Assembly (NCBI RefSeq): GCF_000196675.2
Contig: NC_015312.1
Span: 62,001-126,000 of the forward strand
DNA length: 64,000 nucleotides
Reading direction: 5' to 3'
Source: Pseudonocardia benzenivorans CB1190
GTDB taxonomy: Bacteria > Actinomycetota > Actinomycetes > Mycobacteriales > Pseudonocardiaceae
The stretch's first letter is position 1; every line of letters starts with the position of its first letter. A program made the position numbers and the translations under genes. The notes beneath the pieces are model-generated. The model saw only the letters and a list, made by a program, of their open reading frames with translations. It did not search any database and was not told the origin of the DNA. Below, piece by piece: positions 1 to 8,707 of the stretch.

Positions 1-3000
1 ACCGCCGGTCTCTACGTAGCGATCCTGGCGATTCTCGCGGCCGGGGCCTGCTACGTGCCGGTCGACGCGGACGACCCGCCCGAGCGCGCCGAGCTGGTGT
101 TCACTGAGGCGGCGGTGACGGCCGTTCTGGACAACGGCGAGGCCCTGCGCGTCTGTCGCCCGCCGCGCGGGGTGCGGCGGCCGACCACACCCGATGACGA
201 CGCCTGGATCATCTTCACGTCGGGCTCGACGGGGGTCCCGAAGGGGGTCGTCGTCACCCACCGATCGGCGGCGGCGTTCGTCGACGCCGAAGCACAGCTG
301 TTCCTGCGGCACCGGCCGATCGGCCCGGGTGACCGGGTCCTGGCCGGGCTGTCGGTGGGCTTCGACGCCTCCTGCGAGGAGATGTGGCTGGCCTGGCGGC
401 ACGGCGCCTGCCTCGTCCCGGCGCCGCGCGCGGTGATACGCACCGGGGCCGACCTCGGCCCGTGGCTGGTCGAACGCGGCGTCACCGTCGTGTCCACGGT
501 GCCAACCCTGGCGTCCCTGTGGCCCATCGAGACCTTGGCGGCGGTGCGGCTGCTCATCCTTGGTGGCGAGGCGTGCCCGGGCGAGCTGGCGGCGCGGCTT
601 GCGGCGCCAGGGCGCGAGGTGTGGAACACCTACGGTCCCACCGAGGCGACTGTTGTGGCCACCGCGGCCGAGCTGACCGGCGACGGCGAGGTCCGGATCG
701 GGACCCCGCTGGCCGGCTGGCTGGCGGCGGTCGTCGACCCCACCGGCCAGCCGGTGTCGTGGGGGGACGCTGGTGAGCTCGTGCTCGGCGGCGTCGGCCT
801 GGCCCGCTACCTCGACCAGGATCGCGACGCGCAGCGCTACGCGGCGCTGCCGGCTCTGGGTTGGCGGCGGGCCTACCGGACCGGCGACCTGGTCCGCGCG
901 GACCCGGCCGGGCTGGTGTTCGTCGGCCGCGTCGACGACCAGGTCAAGATCGGAGGGCGGCGCGTCGAGCTGGGGGAGATCGACGCGGCACTACACGCGG
1001 TGCCGGGGGTGGTCGCGGCAGCCGCCGCGGTTCGCAGTGGGCCGAGCGGGCTCCCGGTGCTGGTGGGCTACGTCGTTCCGAGCCCCGGTTTCGACCTGGC
1101 GGGGGCGCAGCGGGACCTGGCCGACCGGCTTCCTGCGCCGCTGGTCCCTCGGCTGGCAGTACTGGCCGAGCTGCCCAGCCGCAGCTCCGGCAAGGTCGAC
1201 CGGGCGGCGCTGCCATGGCCACTGCCCGAGGACCCCGGCACCGGTGCGCGCCCCGACGGGACCGCTGGCTGGCTCGCCGACCGGTGGACGGAGCTGCTCG
1301 GGTCTCCGGTTACCGGGACCGGCCAGGACTTCTTCGCGGCGGGCGGCTCCAGCCTTGCTGCAGCCTCGCTCGTGTCGGTGCTGCGTGCCCGGTTCCCCGG
1401 CGTGTCGGTCGCCGATGTCTACCGGTACCCGACGCTCGGGGGGCTCGCGGCCCGGCTCGACGAGTTGGGCGGGGGCGCGGTCGCCACCGGCCGGGTCCGG
1501 CCCGTGCCGCGCCGCGCCGCCGCGGTGCAGCTGGCGGTGCTGGCGCTGTCGTTCGCGGTCACCGGGGTGCGCTGGGTGGTGGTGCTTGGGTTCGCGGCGG
1601 ACCTGGTCGACGTGGCGACGTCGGGGGCGTGGGCCCCCCACACGTCGTGGTGGTTCGTGACGATCGGTGGGGGCCTGCTGCTCACCCCGCCCGGCCGGTT
1701 CGCGATCACCGTGGCGGCGGTCCGGGCGCTGTGTCGCGGCGTTCGACCCGGTGACCATCCCCGGGGTGGGCGGGTGCACCTGCGGCTGTGGGCCGCGGAG
1801 CGGGTCGCGGCCCTCTTCGGCATCGCCGCGCTCAGCGGGACGCCGTGGGCTGGGCGATATGCACGCGCGCTGGGCTGCCAGGTCGGGCGCGACGTCGTGC
1901 TGCACACGAGGCCTCCGGTCACCGGGCTGGCCCGGCTCGGCGACGGCGCGGTGCTCGAACCGGAGGTCGACATCGCTGGGTGGTGGCTCGACGGCGACGT
2001 GCTGCGCGTCGGCGCGATCACGATCGGGCGCGGCGCCCGGGTCGGGGCCCGCAGCTCGGTCGCGCCTGGCGTCGACATCGGCGACGACGCCGAGGTTGCG
2101 CCCGGCTCCGGCGTCGACGTCGACGTCCCCGCCGGCCAGCGGTGGGCCGGCGCGCCGGCCCGCCAGACCGGGCGTTCTGGCGAGGACTGGCCCGCTCCCC
2201 GGGGCGGGCCCCGGTCCCGACGCTACGACCTCGCCTACGCCGGTGCCCTCGTCGCTCTGCCATTGCTGTCGGTAGTGGCGGCGCTGCCCGCCGCCGCGCT
2301 GACCTACCTGCTGCTCGGGCTCGTCGGGACAGGCGAGGCGGTGCCGCTGCTGCTGGCGACCGCGCCGGTCGCCGCGCTGCTCACCTTCGCCTGCTATGCG
2401 CTGCTCGTGGCGCTGGTCGTCCGGGTTGCCGGGCGGGCGATCGTCGTCGGCGACCACCACGCCGACGGTCGGGTCGGCTTCGCCGTCTGGCTGGTCGAGC
2501 GGCTGGTAGACCAGTCCCGGTCCGCGTTGTTCCCGCTGTACGCGAGCCTGCTGACGCCAGCGTGGTTGCGGCTGCTGGGCGCGCGGGTCGGCCGCAGGGT
2601 CGAGGCTTCGACGATGACTGGGCTACCTGGCCTGGTCCGTGTCGGCGACGGCGGCTTCCTCGCCGACGACAGCCTGCTCGCCCCCCACGCCCAACGTGGC
2701 GGATGGCTGCGCATGGGGGCCGCGGCCGTCGGCGAACGAGCCTTCGTCGGGAACTCCGCAATCGTCGGTCCCGGGCGCGCGGTGCCCGACGGCGGGCTGG
2801 TCGGCGTGCTGTCCGAGACACCACCGGACCCGCCCATCGGCTCGTCGTGGCTGGGGCGGCCGGCGATCGAGCTGCCGCGCCGCCCCGGTCAGGCCGACCC
2901 GGCCCGCACCTACGCGCCGCCGCGGCGGCTGGTCCTCGCCCGCGCCGCCGTCGAGGCGATGCGCCTGGTGCCGGTCACGACGAGCTTGGTGCTCGCCGAG

Positions 3001-3753
3001 GGCGTCGCCGGCGCGCTCGGCGAGGTCCGCCTGACCTATGGCCTCCCGGCCGCGGTCACGGTGAGCGGCGCGCTGCTGCTGTTCGCCGGGATCCTGGCCT
3101 GCCTGCTGACCACCGCCGCCAAGTGGCTGCTGCTCGGTCGGATCCGCCCCGGCGAACACCCACTGTGGAGCTCGTTCGTATGGCGCAACGAGCTCGTCGA
3201 CACGTTCGTCGAGGAGCTCGCGGTCCCATGGCTGGCCGGCGCGGCGGTCGGCACCCCGCTGCTAGGTGCGTGGCTGCGGACGATGGGTGCCACGGTCGGG
3301 CGTGGCGTGTGGTGCGAGACCTGGTGGCTGCCGGAGTATGACCTGGTCGAACTCGGTGAGGGCGCCTCGGTCAACCGGGGCTGCGTGGTCCAGACGCACC
3401 TGTTCCACGACCGGGTGATGCGGCTGGACCGGGTGGCGCTGCAGGCCGGCGCGACGCTGGGCCCGCACAGCATCGCGCTACCCGCCGCCGTACTCGGCGA
3501 GGCCGCGAGCGTCGGCCAGCTGTCGCTGGTCATGCGCGGCGAACACGTCCCCGCCGGAGGCCGATGGTCCGGAAATCCCATCGCCGGTGCGCCGGACCCG
3601 ATGCCGCCACGGCCGTACCGGGTCGGTCCCCGCCATGCGGCACCTCGCAGCCGCCCGCTTCACGCTGCTGAGCGGCGGACACGATCGCAAATCCAGACAG
3701 GCCCCGAGATTGTCCGAATCGACCCGCGCGAACGTTCCACGCCCGAGGTCTAG
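1..3753 (+). CDS. pls: Pls-type membrane NRPS, predicted epsilon-poly-lysine synthetase (5' end cut by window)
   Basis: Frame 1 is open from the first base, so the start lies before the window; about 1,250 residues are visible, close to the roughly 1,300 of known Pls enzymes. Order: adenylation domain ([10 protein letters not shown] near visible residue 73, [38 protein letters not shown]), carrier domain (AAGGSSLAA, phosphopantetheine serine at 1351-1353), then six hydrophobic segments alternating with three related soluble domains, as in Pls (the NRPS terminal domain of TIGR02353). There is no condensation or thioesterase domain. Threading on the GrsA pocket gives D-A-E-S-I-G-T-V-V plus the invariant K, one residue from the published Lys code DAESIGSVVK. 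Inferred role: activates L-lysine, tethers it and polymerises it at the membrane. Family assignment is strong; substrate is inference. Confidence 0.85.
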   Translation, partial: TAGLYVAILAILAAGACYVPVDADDPPERAELVFTEAAVTAVLDNGEALRVCRPPRGVRRPTTPDDDAWIIFTSGSTGVPKGVVVTHRSAAAFVDAEAQLFLRHRPIGPGDRVLAGLSVGFDASCEEMWLAWRHGACLVPAPRAVIRTGADLGPWLVERGVTVVSTVPTLASLWPIETLAAVRLLILGGEACPGELAARLAAPGREVWNTYGPTEATVVATAAELTGDGEVRIGTPLAGWLAAVVDPTGQPVSWGDAGELVLGGVGLARYLDQDRDAQRYAALPALGWRRAYRTGDLVRADPAGLVFVGRVDDQVKIGGRRVELGEIDAALHAVPGVVAAAAAVRSGPSGLPVLVGYVVPSPGFDLAGAQRDLADRLPAPLVPRLAVLAELPSRSSGKVDRAALPWPLPEDPGTGARPDGTAGWLADRWTELLGSPVTGTGQDFFAAGGSSLAAASLVSVLRARFPGVSVADVYRYPTLGGLAARLDELGGGAVATGRVRPVPRRAAAVQLAVLALSFAVTGVRWVVVLGFAADLVDVATSGAWAPHTSWWFVTIGGGLLLTPPGRFAITVAAVRALCRGVRPGDHPRGGRVHLRLWAAERVAALFGIAALSGTPWAGRYARALGCQVGRDVVLHTRPPVTGLARLGDGAVLEPEVDIAGWWLDGDVLRVGAITIGRGARVGARSSVAPGVDIGDDAEVAPGSGVDVDVPAGQRWAGAPARQTGRSGEDWPAPRGGPRSRRYDLAYAGALVALPLLSVVAALPAAALTYLLLGLVGTGEAVPLLLATAPVAALLTFACYALLVALVVRVAGRAIVVGDHHADGRVGFAVWLVERLVDQSRSALFPLYASLLTPAWLRLLGARVGRRVEASTMTGLPGLVRVGDGGFLADDSLLAPHAQRGGWLRMGAAAVGERAFVGNSAIVGPGRAVPDGGLVGVLSETPPDPPIGSSWLGRPAIELPRRPGQADPARTYAPPRRLVLARAAVEAMRLVPVTTSLVLAEGVAGALGEVRLTYGLPAAVTVSGALLLFAGILACLLTTAAKWLLLGRIRPGEHPLWSSFVWRNELVDTFVEELAVPWLAGAAVGTPLLGAWLRTMGATVGRGVWCETWWLPEYDLVELGEGASVNRGCVVQTHLFHDRVMRLDRVALQAGATLGPHSIALPAAVLGEAASVGQLSLVMRGEHVPAGGRWSGNPIAGAPDPMPPRPYRVGPRHAAPRSRPLHAAERRTRSQIQTGPEIVRIDPRERSTPEV

Positions 3754-3792
3754 ATCTAGACCTACACACGAGGCCGACTGCGCGCCGACCGA

Positions 3793-3826
3793 CCCCTGGT
3801 GATGCATACGGCGCCTACACCAGGGG
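3793..3826 (+). terminator. Hairpin after pls
   Basis: CCCCTGGTG at 3793-3801 pairs perfectly with CACCAGGGG at 3818-3826 around a 16-base loop, 40 bases after the pls stop. No T-tract follows, as is common for actinobacterial terminators. It overlaps the first bases of the rodA remnant, so it could also mark a rearrangement junction. Confidence 0.45.
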
Positions 3827-4200
3827 CTGGCCGGGCTGGTCCTGCTCGCACTCCCCGGCCTGTTGCCGGCGAGCCTGTCGGAGGTCAGCGGGGCGAAGTT
3901 GTGGATCCGGCTGGGGCCGTTGTCGATCCAACCCGGCGAGTTCGCCAAGCTGCTGATCATCGTGTTCACCGCGGCGTTCCTGGTCGCCAAGCGGGATCTG
4001 TTCCGCACCGCCGGGCGCCGGTTCCTCGGCGCCGAGCTGCCCCGCCTGCGAGATCTCGCTCCGCTGGTGGCGGCGTGGGCGTTGTCGCTGAGGATCCTCG
4101 CGATCGAGCGGGAGCTCGGCGCCTCGCTGCCGATCTTCGGCGTCGTGCTGGCGCTGATCTACACCGCCACCTCGCGGGTGTCGTGGGTGCACCCGGTGCC
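3803..4200 (+). pseudogene. Internal fragment of a rodA (SEDS) gene
   Basis: The frame reads GLAGLVLLALPGLLPASLSE, then GAKLWIRLGPLSIQPGEFAK and KRDLFRTAGRRFLGAELPR, ending in YTATSRVSWV. This is the mid-portion of actinobacterial RodA, the SEDS glycan polymerase of cell elongation. A stop (3800-3802) lies just upstream, and homology breaks off abruptly after about 4190, replaced by sequence that reads through in frame into the ftsW-like gene. Both the N-terminal helices and the catalytic C-terminal half are missing, so this is a remnant and not a functional protein. A second rodA piece lies at about 7965-8268. The in-frame TTG at 3863 is not a credible start for a 595-residue fusion. Confidence 0.7.
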
Positions 4201-4342
4201 GAGAATTGGCCATTCCCTCACCGTCGCCTCACCTCGGGCGAAGGGGAAATTGGTCCGTCGTGGTACGGAAACGTCACCAAGGCGGCGACTCACCCACTCC
4301 GGTTCCGGCGGTTTTCCGGCTCGGTTCCCGAGCATTTCTCCA

Positions 4343-5650
4343 ATGCGCCGCATCCTGCGATCGTTTCTGCCCGCCCCCCTCCGGACGGCCTCGTCGAGGG
4401 GACGGGAGCGGGTACTGTCGTGGCTGGGGCGCCCGCTGGCGTCGTTCACCTTGATCGTCGGGCTGTTCCTGCTGCTGACGGTGCTCGGGCTCGTCATGGT
4501 GCTGTCGGCGTCCAGTGTCGAGGCCCTGCTGCACACGGGCTCCTCTTACAGCGTCTTCTACCGCCAGCTGATGTTCTGCGCGGCCGGGCTGGTCATGTTC
4601 GTCGTGGGCATGCGCGTCGAGCCGGCATGGCTGCGGCGGGCATCGCCCGTCCTGTTGTTGCTCGGACTCCTGCTGCTCGCCGGCGTCCTGATCCCTGGTG
4701 TCGGAACGGCAATCGCCGGTGCCCGCAAGTGGTATTCGATCGCCGGGCTGTCGTTCCAGCCGTCCGAGCCCGCGAAGATCGCGTTGGCCCTGTGGGGCGC
4801 CAACATCCTGACCCGCTTCCACCGCCCCGCGTGGAAGGACCTGCTCTCGCCGCTGCTTCCGGCGGCGGCGTTGATGTTGACCTTGGTCGTGCTCGAACCC
4901 GATCTGGGCACCGCAGTGTCCTTGGCGATCCTGGTCATCGCCTTGCTGTACTACGCCGAGGCTCCGCGGCGGGCGCTCGTCATGATCGGCGGTGGCATCG
5001 TCGGGGGTGGCCTGGTCCTCGGGCTGACGGCCGGATATCGGCACAGCCGTATCGTCTCGTTCCTCAGCCCCGACACGGCCGACCCGTTGGGGGCGGCCTA
5101 TCAGTCGACGCAGGCGCTGTACTCGCTCAGTGACGGCGGTTGGTTCGGGCAGGGCCTGGGGCAGGGCGCGGCGAAATGGAGCTATCTCCCCAACGCCTCG
5201 AACGACTTCATTTTCGCCATCCTCGGGGAGGAACTCGGGACCGTCGGCGGAATGGTGGTGATCGGGCTGTTCGCCCTGCTTGCCCACGTCGGGCTCAGGA
5301 TCGCCGCGCGCAACCGTGACCGGTGGGTTCGGGTCGTCGTCGCGACCCTCACCACCTGGCTCGTCGGGCAGGCCGCGATCAACATCGGCTACGTCGTCGG
5401 GCTGCTGCCGGTGACCGGTATCCCCCTGCCCCTGATCTCCTCCGGCGGGACGTCGTTGGTCGTGACCATGTTCGCCTTCGGCGTGCTCGCCGGTGCCGCC
5501 TGCAGGGAACCGGAGGCGTACGCGGTGCTGCGCCAGGGCATGGCACCACGGCTGTCCCGCTTGACGGGCATCGGCCCGAGGAGGCCGCCGCCACCAGGGG
5601 CGACCGCGACGGCGCCGGCAACGCGCGCCACTGAGCAGACGGGGCCGTGA
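4343..5650 (+). CDS. FtsW-like SEDS peptidoglycan polymerase paralogue
   Basis: A 435-residue membrane protein of the FtsW/RodA/SpoVE family, which polymerises lipid II into glycan strands. Around ten hydrophobic segments are visible. Family motifs include VMVLSASSV in the first helix, GARKWYSIAGLSFQPSEPAK, LEPDLGTAV, the loop FLSPDTADPLGAAYQSTQAL, GEELGTVGG and the C-terminal PVTGIPLPLISSGGTS, which is closer to FtsW than RodA. I chose ATG 4343 because family homology begins there; the frame is open upstream only because it fuses with rodA debris. No clear ribosome binding site is seen. It lies outside the division cluster and has no partner penicillin-binding protein here, so it is probably an accessory paralogue. 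It converges with the ctaG-like gene, 9 bases apart. Confidence 0.8.
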   Translation: MRRILRSFLPAPLRTASSRGRERVLSWLGRPLASFTLIVGLFLLLTVLGLVMVLSASSVEALLHTGSSYSVFYRQLMFCAAGLVMFVVGMRVEPAWLRRASPVLLLLGLLLLAGVLIPGVGTAIAGARKWYSIAGLSFQPSEPAKIALALWGANILTRFHRPAWKDLLSPLLPAAALMLTLVVLEPDLGTAVSLAILVIALLYYAEAPRRALVMIGGGIVGGGLVLGLTAGYRHSRIVSFLSPDTADPLGAAYQSTQALYSLSDGGWFGQGLGQGAAKWSYLPNASNDFIFAILGEELGTVGGMVVIGLFALLAHVGLRIAARNRDRWVRVVVATLTTWLVGQAAINIGYVVGLLPVTGIPLPLISSGGTSLVVTMFAFGVLAGAACREPEAYAVLRQGMAPRLSRLTGIGPRRPPPPGATATAPATRATEQTGP

Positions 5651-5659
5651 GCCGGGGAG

Positions 5660-6691
5660 TCATGTCCGACCCGATCCCCTGCGCCGGAAGCGATCGGCGA
5701 TCTGCGGGTCGTCCTCCCACCACAGCCTCGCCGGCGGCCCTCCCTCAGCGACGCCGCCGGCTTCGCCGCTGCCGGCAGCTCGGTGGGTCGCCGCGGTGCC
5801 CTCGGCGTCCTGCTCGGTTCCCCGGGCGAGGGCCCGCGCGTCGAGCTCGGCGTCGATATCGCGGGCGCGCTGCTCGTCTTCGCGAGCCATGCGGGAGAAC
5901 ACGATGGCGATGAACGGCAACCCCACGACGTCGCCGCCCACCCATAGCACACCCGCTCCGATGACCTGGTCGGTGCGCAGATCGGGCCCCCACTGTCGAT
6001 TCAGGGCGACGTAGAAGCCGGCTGCGATCAACGGCCCGAGCCACACCACGACTCCCAGCACCGCGTCGCCGACCATCTCGACGATCGTGATCGCCAGCGT
6101 CACACCGTACGAGCCCGCCCGTGGCGTCGGGTCGACCCGGAACCGCGTCCAGAAATACACGAATCCCACCAGCATGAGCATGGCGGCCACCGCGCCCGAG
6201 ACCGTGGCATCACGCAGCGTGGCCTCGTAGAGCGGGCTCATGTACAGCACCAGGATCGGCACGATGAGCAGAACCGTCACGACCGGCGGCACGGTCGCCC
6301 ACACCAGCGGCCGCGAGTGCAAGATCCGCGACAGCCGTACCCGCAGCGGCGACGGGACCGCAGCCGCGAGCAACGTCAGCGGAGCGCCCATCGCCAGCAA
6401 CATCGGGACGACCATCAACAGCACGATGTTCTGCACCGCCCGGACCCAGAACAGCGTGTCGTCATAGACGCCCAGGAACGAGCAGCCGACCAGCAGCAGG
6501 GCGACAATCCCGAGCCCGAAGCACCACGTCCTCGACCGCGGCCACCGACCTCGCCAGCGTCGGAGCCCGGCAGCGTATCCGCCGGCCAGCACTGCTGACG
6601 CACCAAGAACACCTGGCGCGAAACGCCACGCCGTCACCACCCGCAACGCCGTCAACGGCGGGACTGACGACGCCATTGCGACCGTATTCAT
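5660..6691 (-). CDS. CtaG-type cytochrome c oxidase assembly membrane protein
   Basis: A 343-residue protein resembling the caa3_CtaG family (PF09678), linked to assembly of cytochrome c oxidase. Visible features are multiple membrane segments, the TLFWVRAVQNIVLLMVVPML stretch with LAMGAPLTLL, and VYFWTRFRVDP, followed by an Ala/Gly-rich cytoplasmic tail of about 70 residues ending in DDPQIADRFRRRG. The start at 6691 is preceded by GGGAGG with good spacing; the frame extends upstream without homology. No oxidase subunit or copper chaperone gene is nearby, so the assembly role rests on family resemblance. It is convergent with the ftsW-like gene and divergent from the membrane gene at 6858. 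Confidence 0.72.
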   Translation of the reverse strand: MNTVAMASSVPPLTALRVVTAWRFAPGVLGASAVLAGGYAAGLRRWRGRWPRSRTWCFGLGIVALLLVGCSFLGVYDDTLFWVRAVQNIVLLMVVPMLLAMGAPLTLLAAAVPSPLRVRLSRILHSRPLVWATVPPVVTVLLIVPILVLYMSPLYEATLRDATVSGAVAAMLMLVGFVYFWTRFRVDPTPRAGSYGVTLAITIVEMVGDAVLGVVVWLGPLIAAGFYVALNRQWGPDLRTDQVIGAGVLWVGGDVVGLPFIAIVFSRMAREDEQRARDIDAELDARALARGTEQDAEGTAATHRAAGSGEAGGVAEGGPPARLWWEDDPQIADRFRRRGSGRT

Positions 6692-6857
6692 CGGCCCTCC
6701 CGTCGTTGCCTGCGAGGTTAAGGCAAATCTCGGTCGCCGATCGGCGGCCCCCTCATCACGATTTACCTCACGATTCACCCAGAATGAGCCAATCAACGAT
6801 TTCGCCCGACCTGGCCGGCGGAGGCGCGGCCGCGTTTGGCCGAGCGATACTTCTCGG

Positions 6858-7658
6858 GTGGATTCCTGCGAACCCCCGGACATGCACGACCGTCCCGGGG
6901 CCGCCGACGCCTCGCGCCATCACGCGATCGAGGCCATCCGGCGCGAACTCGCGCGGCTCGAGGGCGCACTTCTTCGAGACGCCGGCGACCGCTGTCCTCG
7001 GCAGCCGGCCTGGCGACGCGTCACCCCCGTCGAGAGCAGACGGACGGCGGCGCTGGCCGTCGTCGTCGCCATCGGCCTGCAGCTGGCGCTCCCGGACAGC
7101 CTGGCCCTCGTTTCGCGCTGGCTCCTGCCGGCGCTCGAACTGGCCACCCTCGCTGCCCTGCTCGTTGCCGGCCCCAGCGGCATCGACCCGGAATCCCGAT
7201 GGCTGCGCGCCGGCAGCCTCGGCCTGATCGGCCTGCTGAGCCTCGCGAACGCGTGGTCGGCGACGCTGCTGGTCGTCGGCATCATCACGAACCGGTTCGG
7301 CGATCAGGCCGGCCCGCTACTCAGCACCGGCGCCGCGATCTGGCTGACCAACATCATCGCCTTCGCGATCTGGTACTGGGAGCTCGACCGCGGCGGGCCC
7401 GCCGCGCGCGCCCACGCCCGTCGGCTCGATGCCGACTTCCTGTTCGTCCAGATGCAGAGCACCGACCCGCACCAGCTGGAGTGGGAGCCCACGTTCACCG
7501 ACTACCTGTATCTCTCCTTCACCAACGCCACGGCGTTCAGCCCGACCGACGTCATGCCGCTGACTCGATGGGCGAAGATGCTGATGCTGCTCCAGTCGCT
7601 GGTGTCCCTCACCACGGTCGCGCTGGTGATCGCGCGCGCCGTCAACATCCTGCACTGA
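6858..7658 (+). CDS. DUF1345-like integral membrane protein
   Basis: 266 residues: a charged N-terminus rich in [18 protein letters not shown] (a short coiled coil near residues 20-40), two hydrophobic hairpins (about residues 65-110 and 115-175), and a C-terminal part with [20 protein letters not shown] and a last membrane helix. The [11 protein letters not shown] block resembles the conserved end of the DUF1345 family, whose function is unknown. GTG 6858 is taken as start; ATG 6882 is an alternative. No enzymatic motif is visible. Confidence 0.6.
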   Translation: MDSCEPPDMHDRPGAADASRHHAIEAIRRELARLEGALLRDAGDRCPRQPAWRRVTPVESRRTAALAVVVAIGLQLALPDSLALVSRWLLPALELATLAALLVAGPSGIDPESRWLRAGSLGLIGLLSLANAWSATLLVVGIITNRFGDQAGPLLSTGAAIWLTNIIAFAIWYWELDRGGPAARAHARRLDADFLFVQMQSTDPHQLEWEPTFTDYLYLSFTNATAFSPTDVMPLTRWAKMLMLLQSLVSLTTVALVIARAVNILH

Positions 7659-7729
7659 GCAGCCTGCAGTGACGACCATGAAGGGCCCACCGACACAGAC
7701 TCCGCCCCGCAATCATCCAGGGACCTCAC

Positions 7730-8041
7730 GTGTTCGACATCAGCGTCGCCAAGCTGATCGTGCTCGCGCTCGTGGCCCTGTTCGTTCTCGGTCCGGAACG
7801 TCTCCCCGGGGCAGCACAGTGGCTCGGCCGGGCGATCCGCACGGTCAGGACATTTGCCTCCGACGCGCAGAAACAGGTGAACCGCGAGATCGGACCCGAA
7901 TGGCGGGAAGTCCGCGAAACACTCTCAGAGCTCCCCGTCCAGGAACTACGCACCATCCGCAACGGGACCCTGCTGGGCACCGGTCTGGCGGTGACCATCG
8001 CGCTGCAGGTGCTCATCGCTGTGGGCGGGGTCCCAACCTGA
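7730..8041 (+). CDS. Truncated TatB-like protein fused to RodA debris
   Basis: The first 75 or so residues are a normal TatB start: one membrane helix ([20 protein letters not shown]), the FGPERLP-type hinge as LGPERLP, then an amphipathic helix ([20 protein letters not shown]) and the ELPVQELR segment. TatB is the substrate-receptor subunit of the twin-arginine translocon. After about base 7960 the sequence changes to a membrane segment, [19 protein letters not shown], that belongs to RodA/FtsW, and the frame stops at 8041. It is therefore a chimera whose TatB tail is lost. The chain may still insert in the membrane, but normal function is doubtful. A chromosomal tatB elsewhere is expected. 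Confidence 0.6.
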   Translation: MFDISVAKLIVLALVALFVLGPERLPGAAQWLGRAIRTVRTFASDAQKQVNREIGPEWREVRETLSELPVQELRTIRNGTLLGTGLAVTIALQVLIAVGGVPT

Positions 8042-8268
8042 TCCCGGAGACCGGGCTGACCACCCCGTTCCTTTCCTACGGTGGGTCGTCGCTGCTGGCC
8101 AACTACGTCCTCGTCGCGCTGCTGCTGCGGATCTCCGACACCGCCCGCAGACCGGCTCCGGCCACCCCGCGGCGGCTGGCTCCGCTGGATCAGGCCTCCA
8201 CCCAACTGGTTTGCGCGCCCGACGGACGCGCCCCCGGCCCGGGTGGGCCAGCCCGGCGGCGGGCCTGA
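7965..8268 (+). pseudogene. RodA 3' fragment with one-base frameshift
   Basis: Homology to the RodA C-terminus starts in the tatB frame ([19 protein letters not shown]) and continues one frame over as [20 protein letters not shown], then [24 protein letters not shown] proteins read GGVTNLIP here. The sequence GGGGTCCCAACCTG becomes correct if one A is restored after GTC (near 8032), so a single-base deletion separates the halves. With the piece at 3803-4200 it represents two non-overlapping parts of a rodA-type gene, now 3.8 kb apart. Confidence 0.7.
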
Positions 8269-8349
8269 CCACAGGGCACCCGACACCGGCCGGTGCTCGA
8301 CGCCTCCGTGGACGTTCGTGCGGCGGCTCCCGCCGATCACGACCGCTCC

Positions 8350-8670
8350 GCCTCGCGACGGTCGCGGTTGCGCGCCGCCAGATCACCGGCACGACCAAGC
8401 TGATCAGCGAGCGCTTCCGGGTGCTCGCCTGGGCGGAGATCATCGAGTCGCTACCGGGGATGGGCCCGCTGTTGAGCGCGGAGTTCCTGGTCGCGACCGG
8501 CGGTGATCTGACCAGCTTCGCCACCCCTGGGCGGCTGGCTTCATACGCGGGCTTGGTGCCGGCGCCGCAGGACTCGGGGCGGGTGACGGGCAATCTGCGT
8601 CGCGCCACCCGCTACAACCGACGGCACGCCGGGTGTTTTACATGGCGGCGTTGTCCAGTCTGAAGATCGA
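8350..8670 (+). pseudogene. IS110 transposase fragment A, left part (C-terminal domain)
   Basis: Reads RQITGTTKLISERFRVLAWA, IIESLPGMGPLLSAEFLVA, YAGLVPAPQDSGRVTGNLRR, then after a one-base shift near 8635 VFYMAALSSLKID. This is the Transposase_20 domain of an IS110-family recombinase. The N-terminal DEDD domain is absent. The reading stops at ...SLKID, and its exact continuation DGPSRTFYQRKRSE is found 2.8 kb downstream at 11474, so this gene was split by an insertion. Confidence 0.75.
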
Positions 8671-8682
8671 TGTCAACGGATC

Positions 8683-8707
8683 GGCGGGTTCCAGTCAACG
8701 TCGCAAC
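8683..8707 (+). repeat. IS30 left inverted repeat
   Basis: Starts GGCGGGTTCC and ends ACGTCGCAAC. It pairs with 9975-9999 at 18 of 25 positions. Confidence 0.6.

Noticed and set aside
991..2460. Long open frame on the minus strand inside pls
   Set aside because: Arg/Pro/Gly/Gln-rich translation without any domain, fully antisense to a recognisable NRPS; a GC-bias shadow.
3863..5650. A single 595-residue protein joining the rodA piece and ftsW
   Set aside because: The first 115 residues are a RodA middle piece, followed by about 45 residues of non-coding-like sequence before a normal FtsW start; read-through is accidental.
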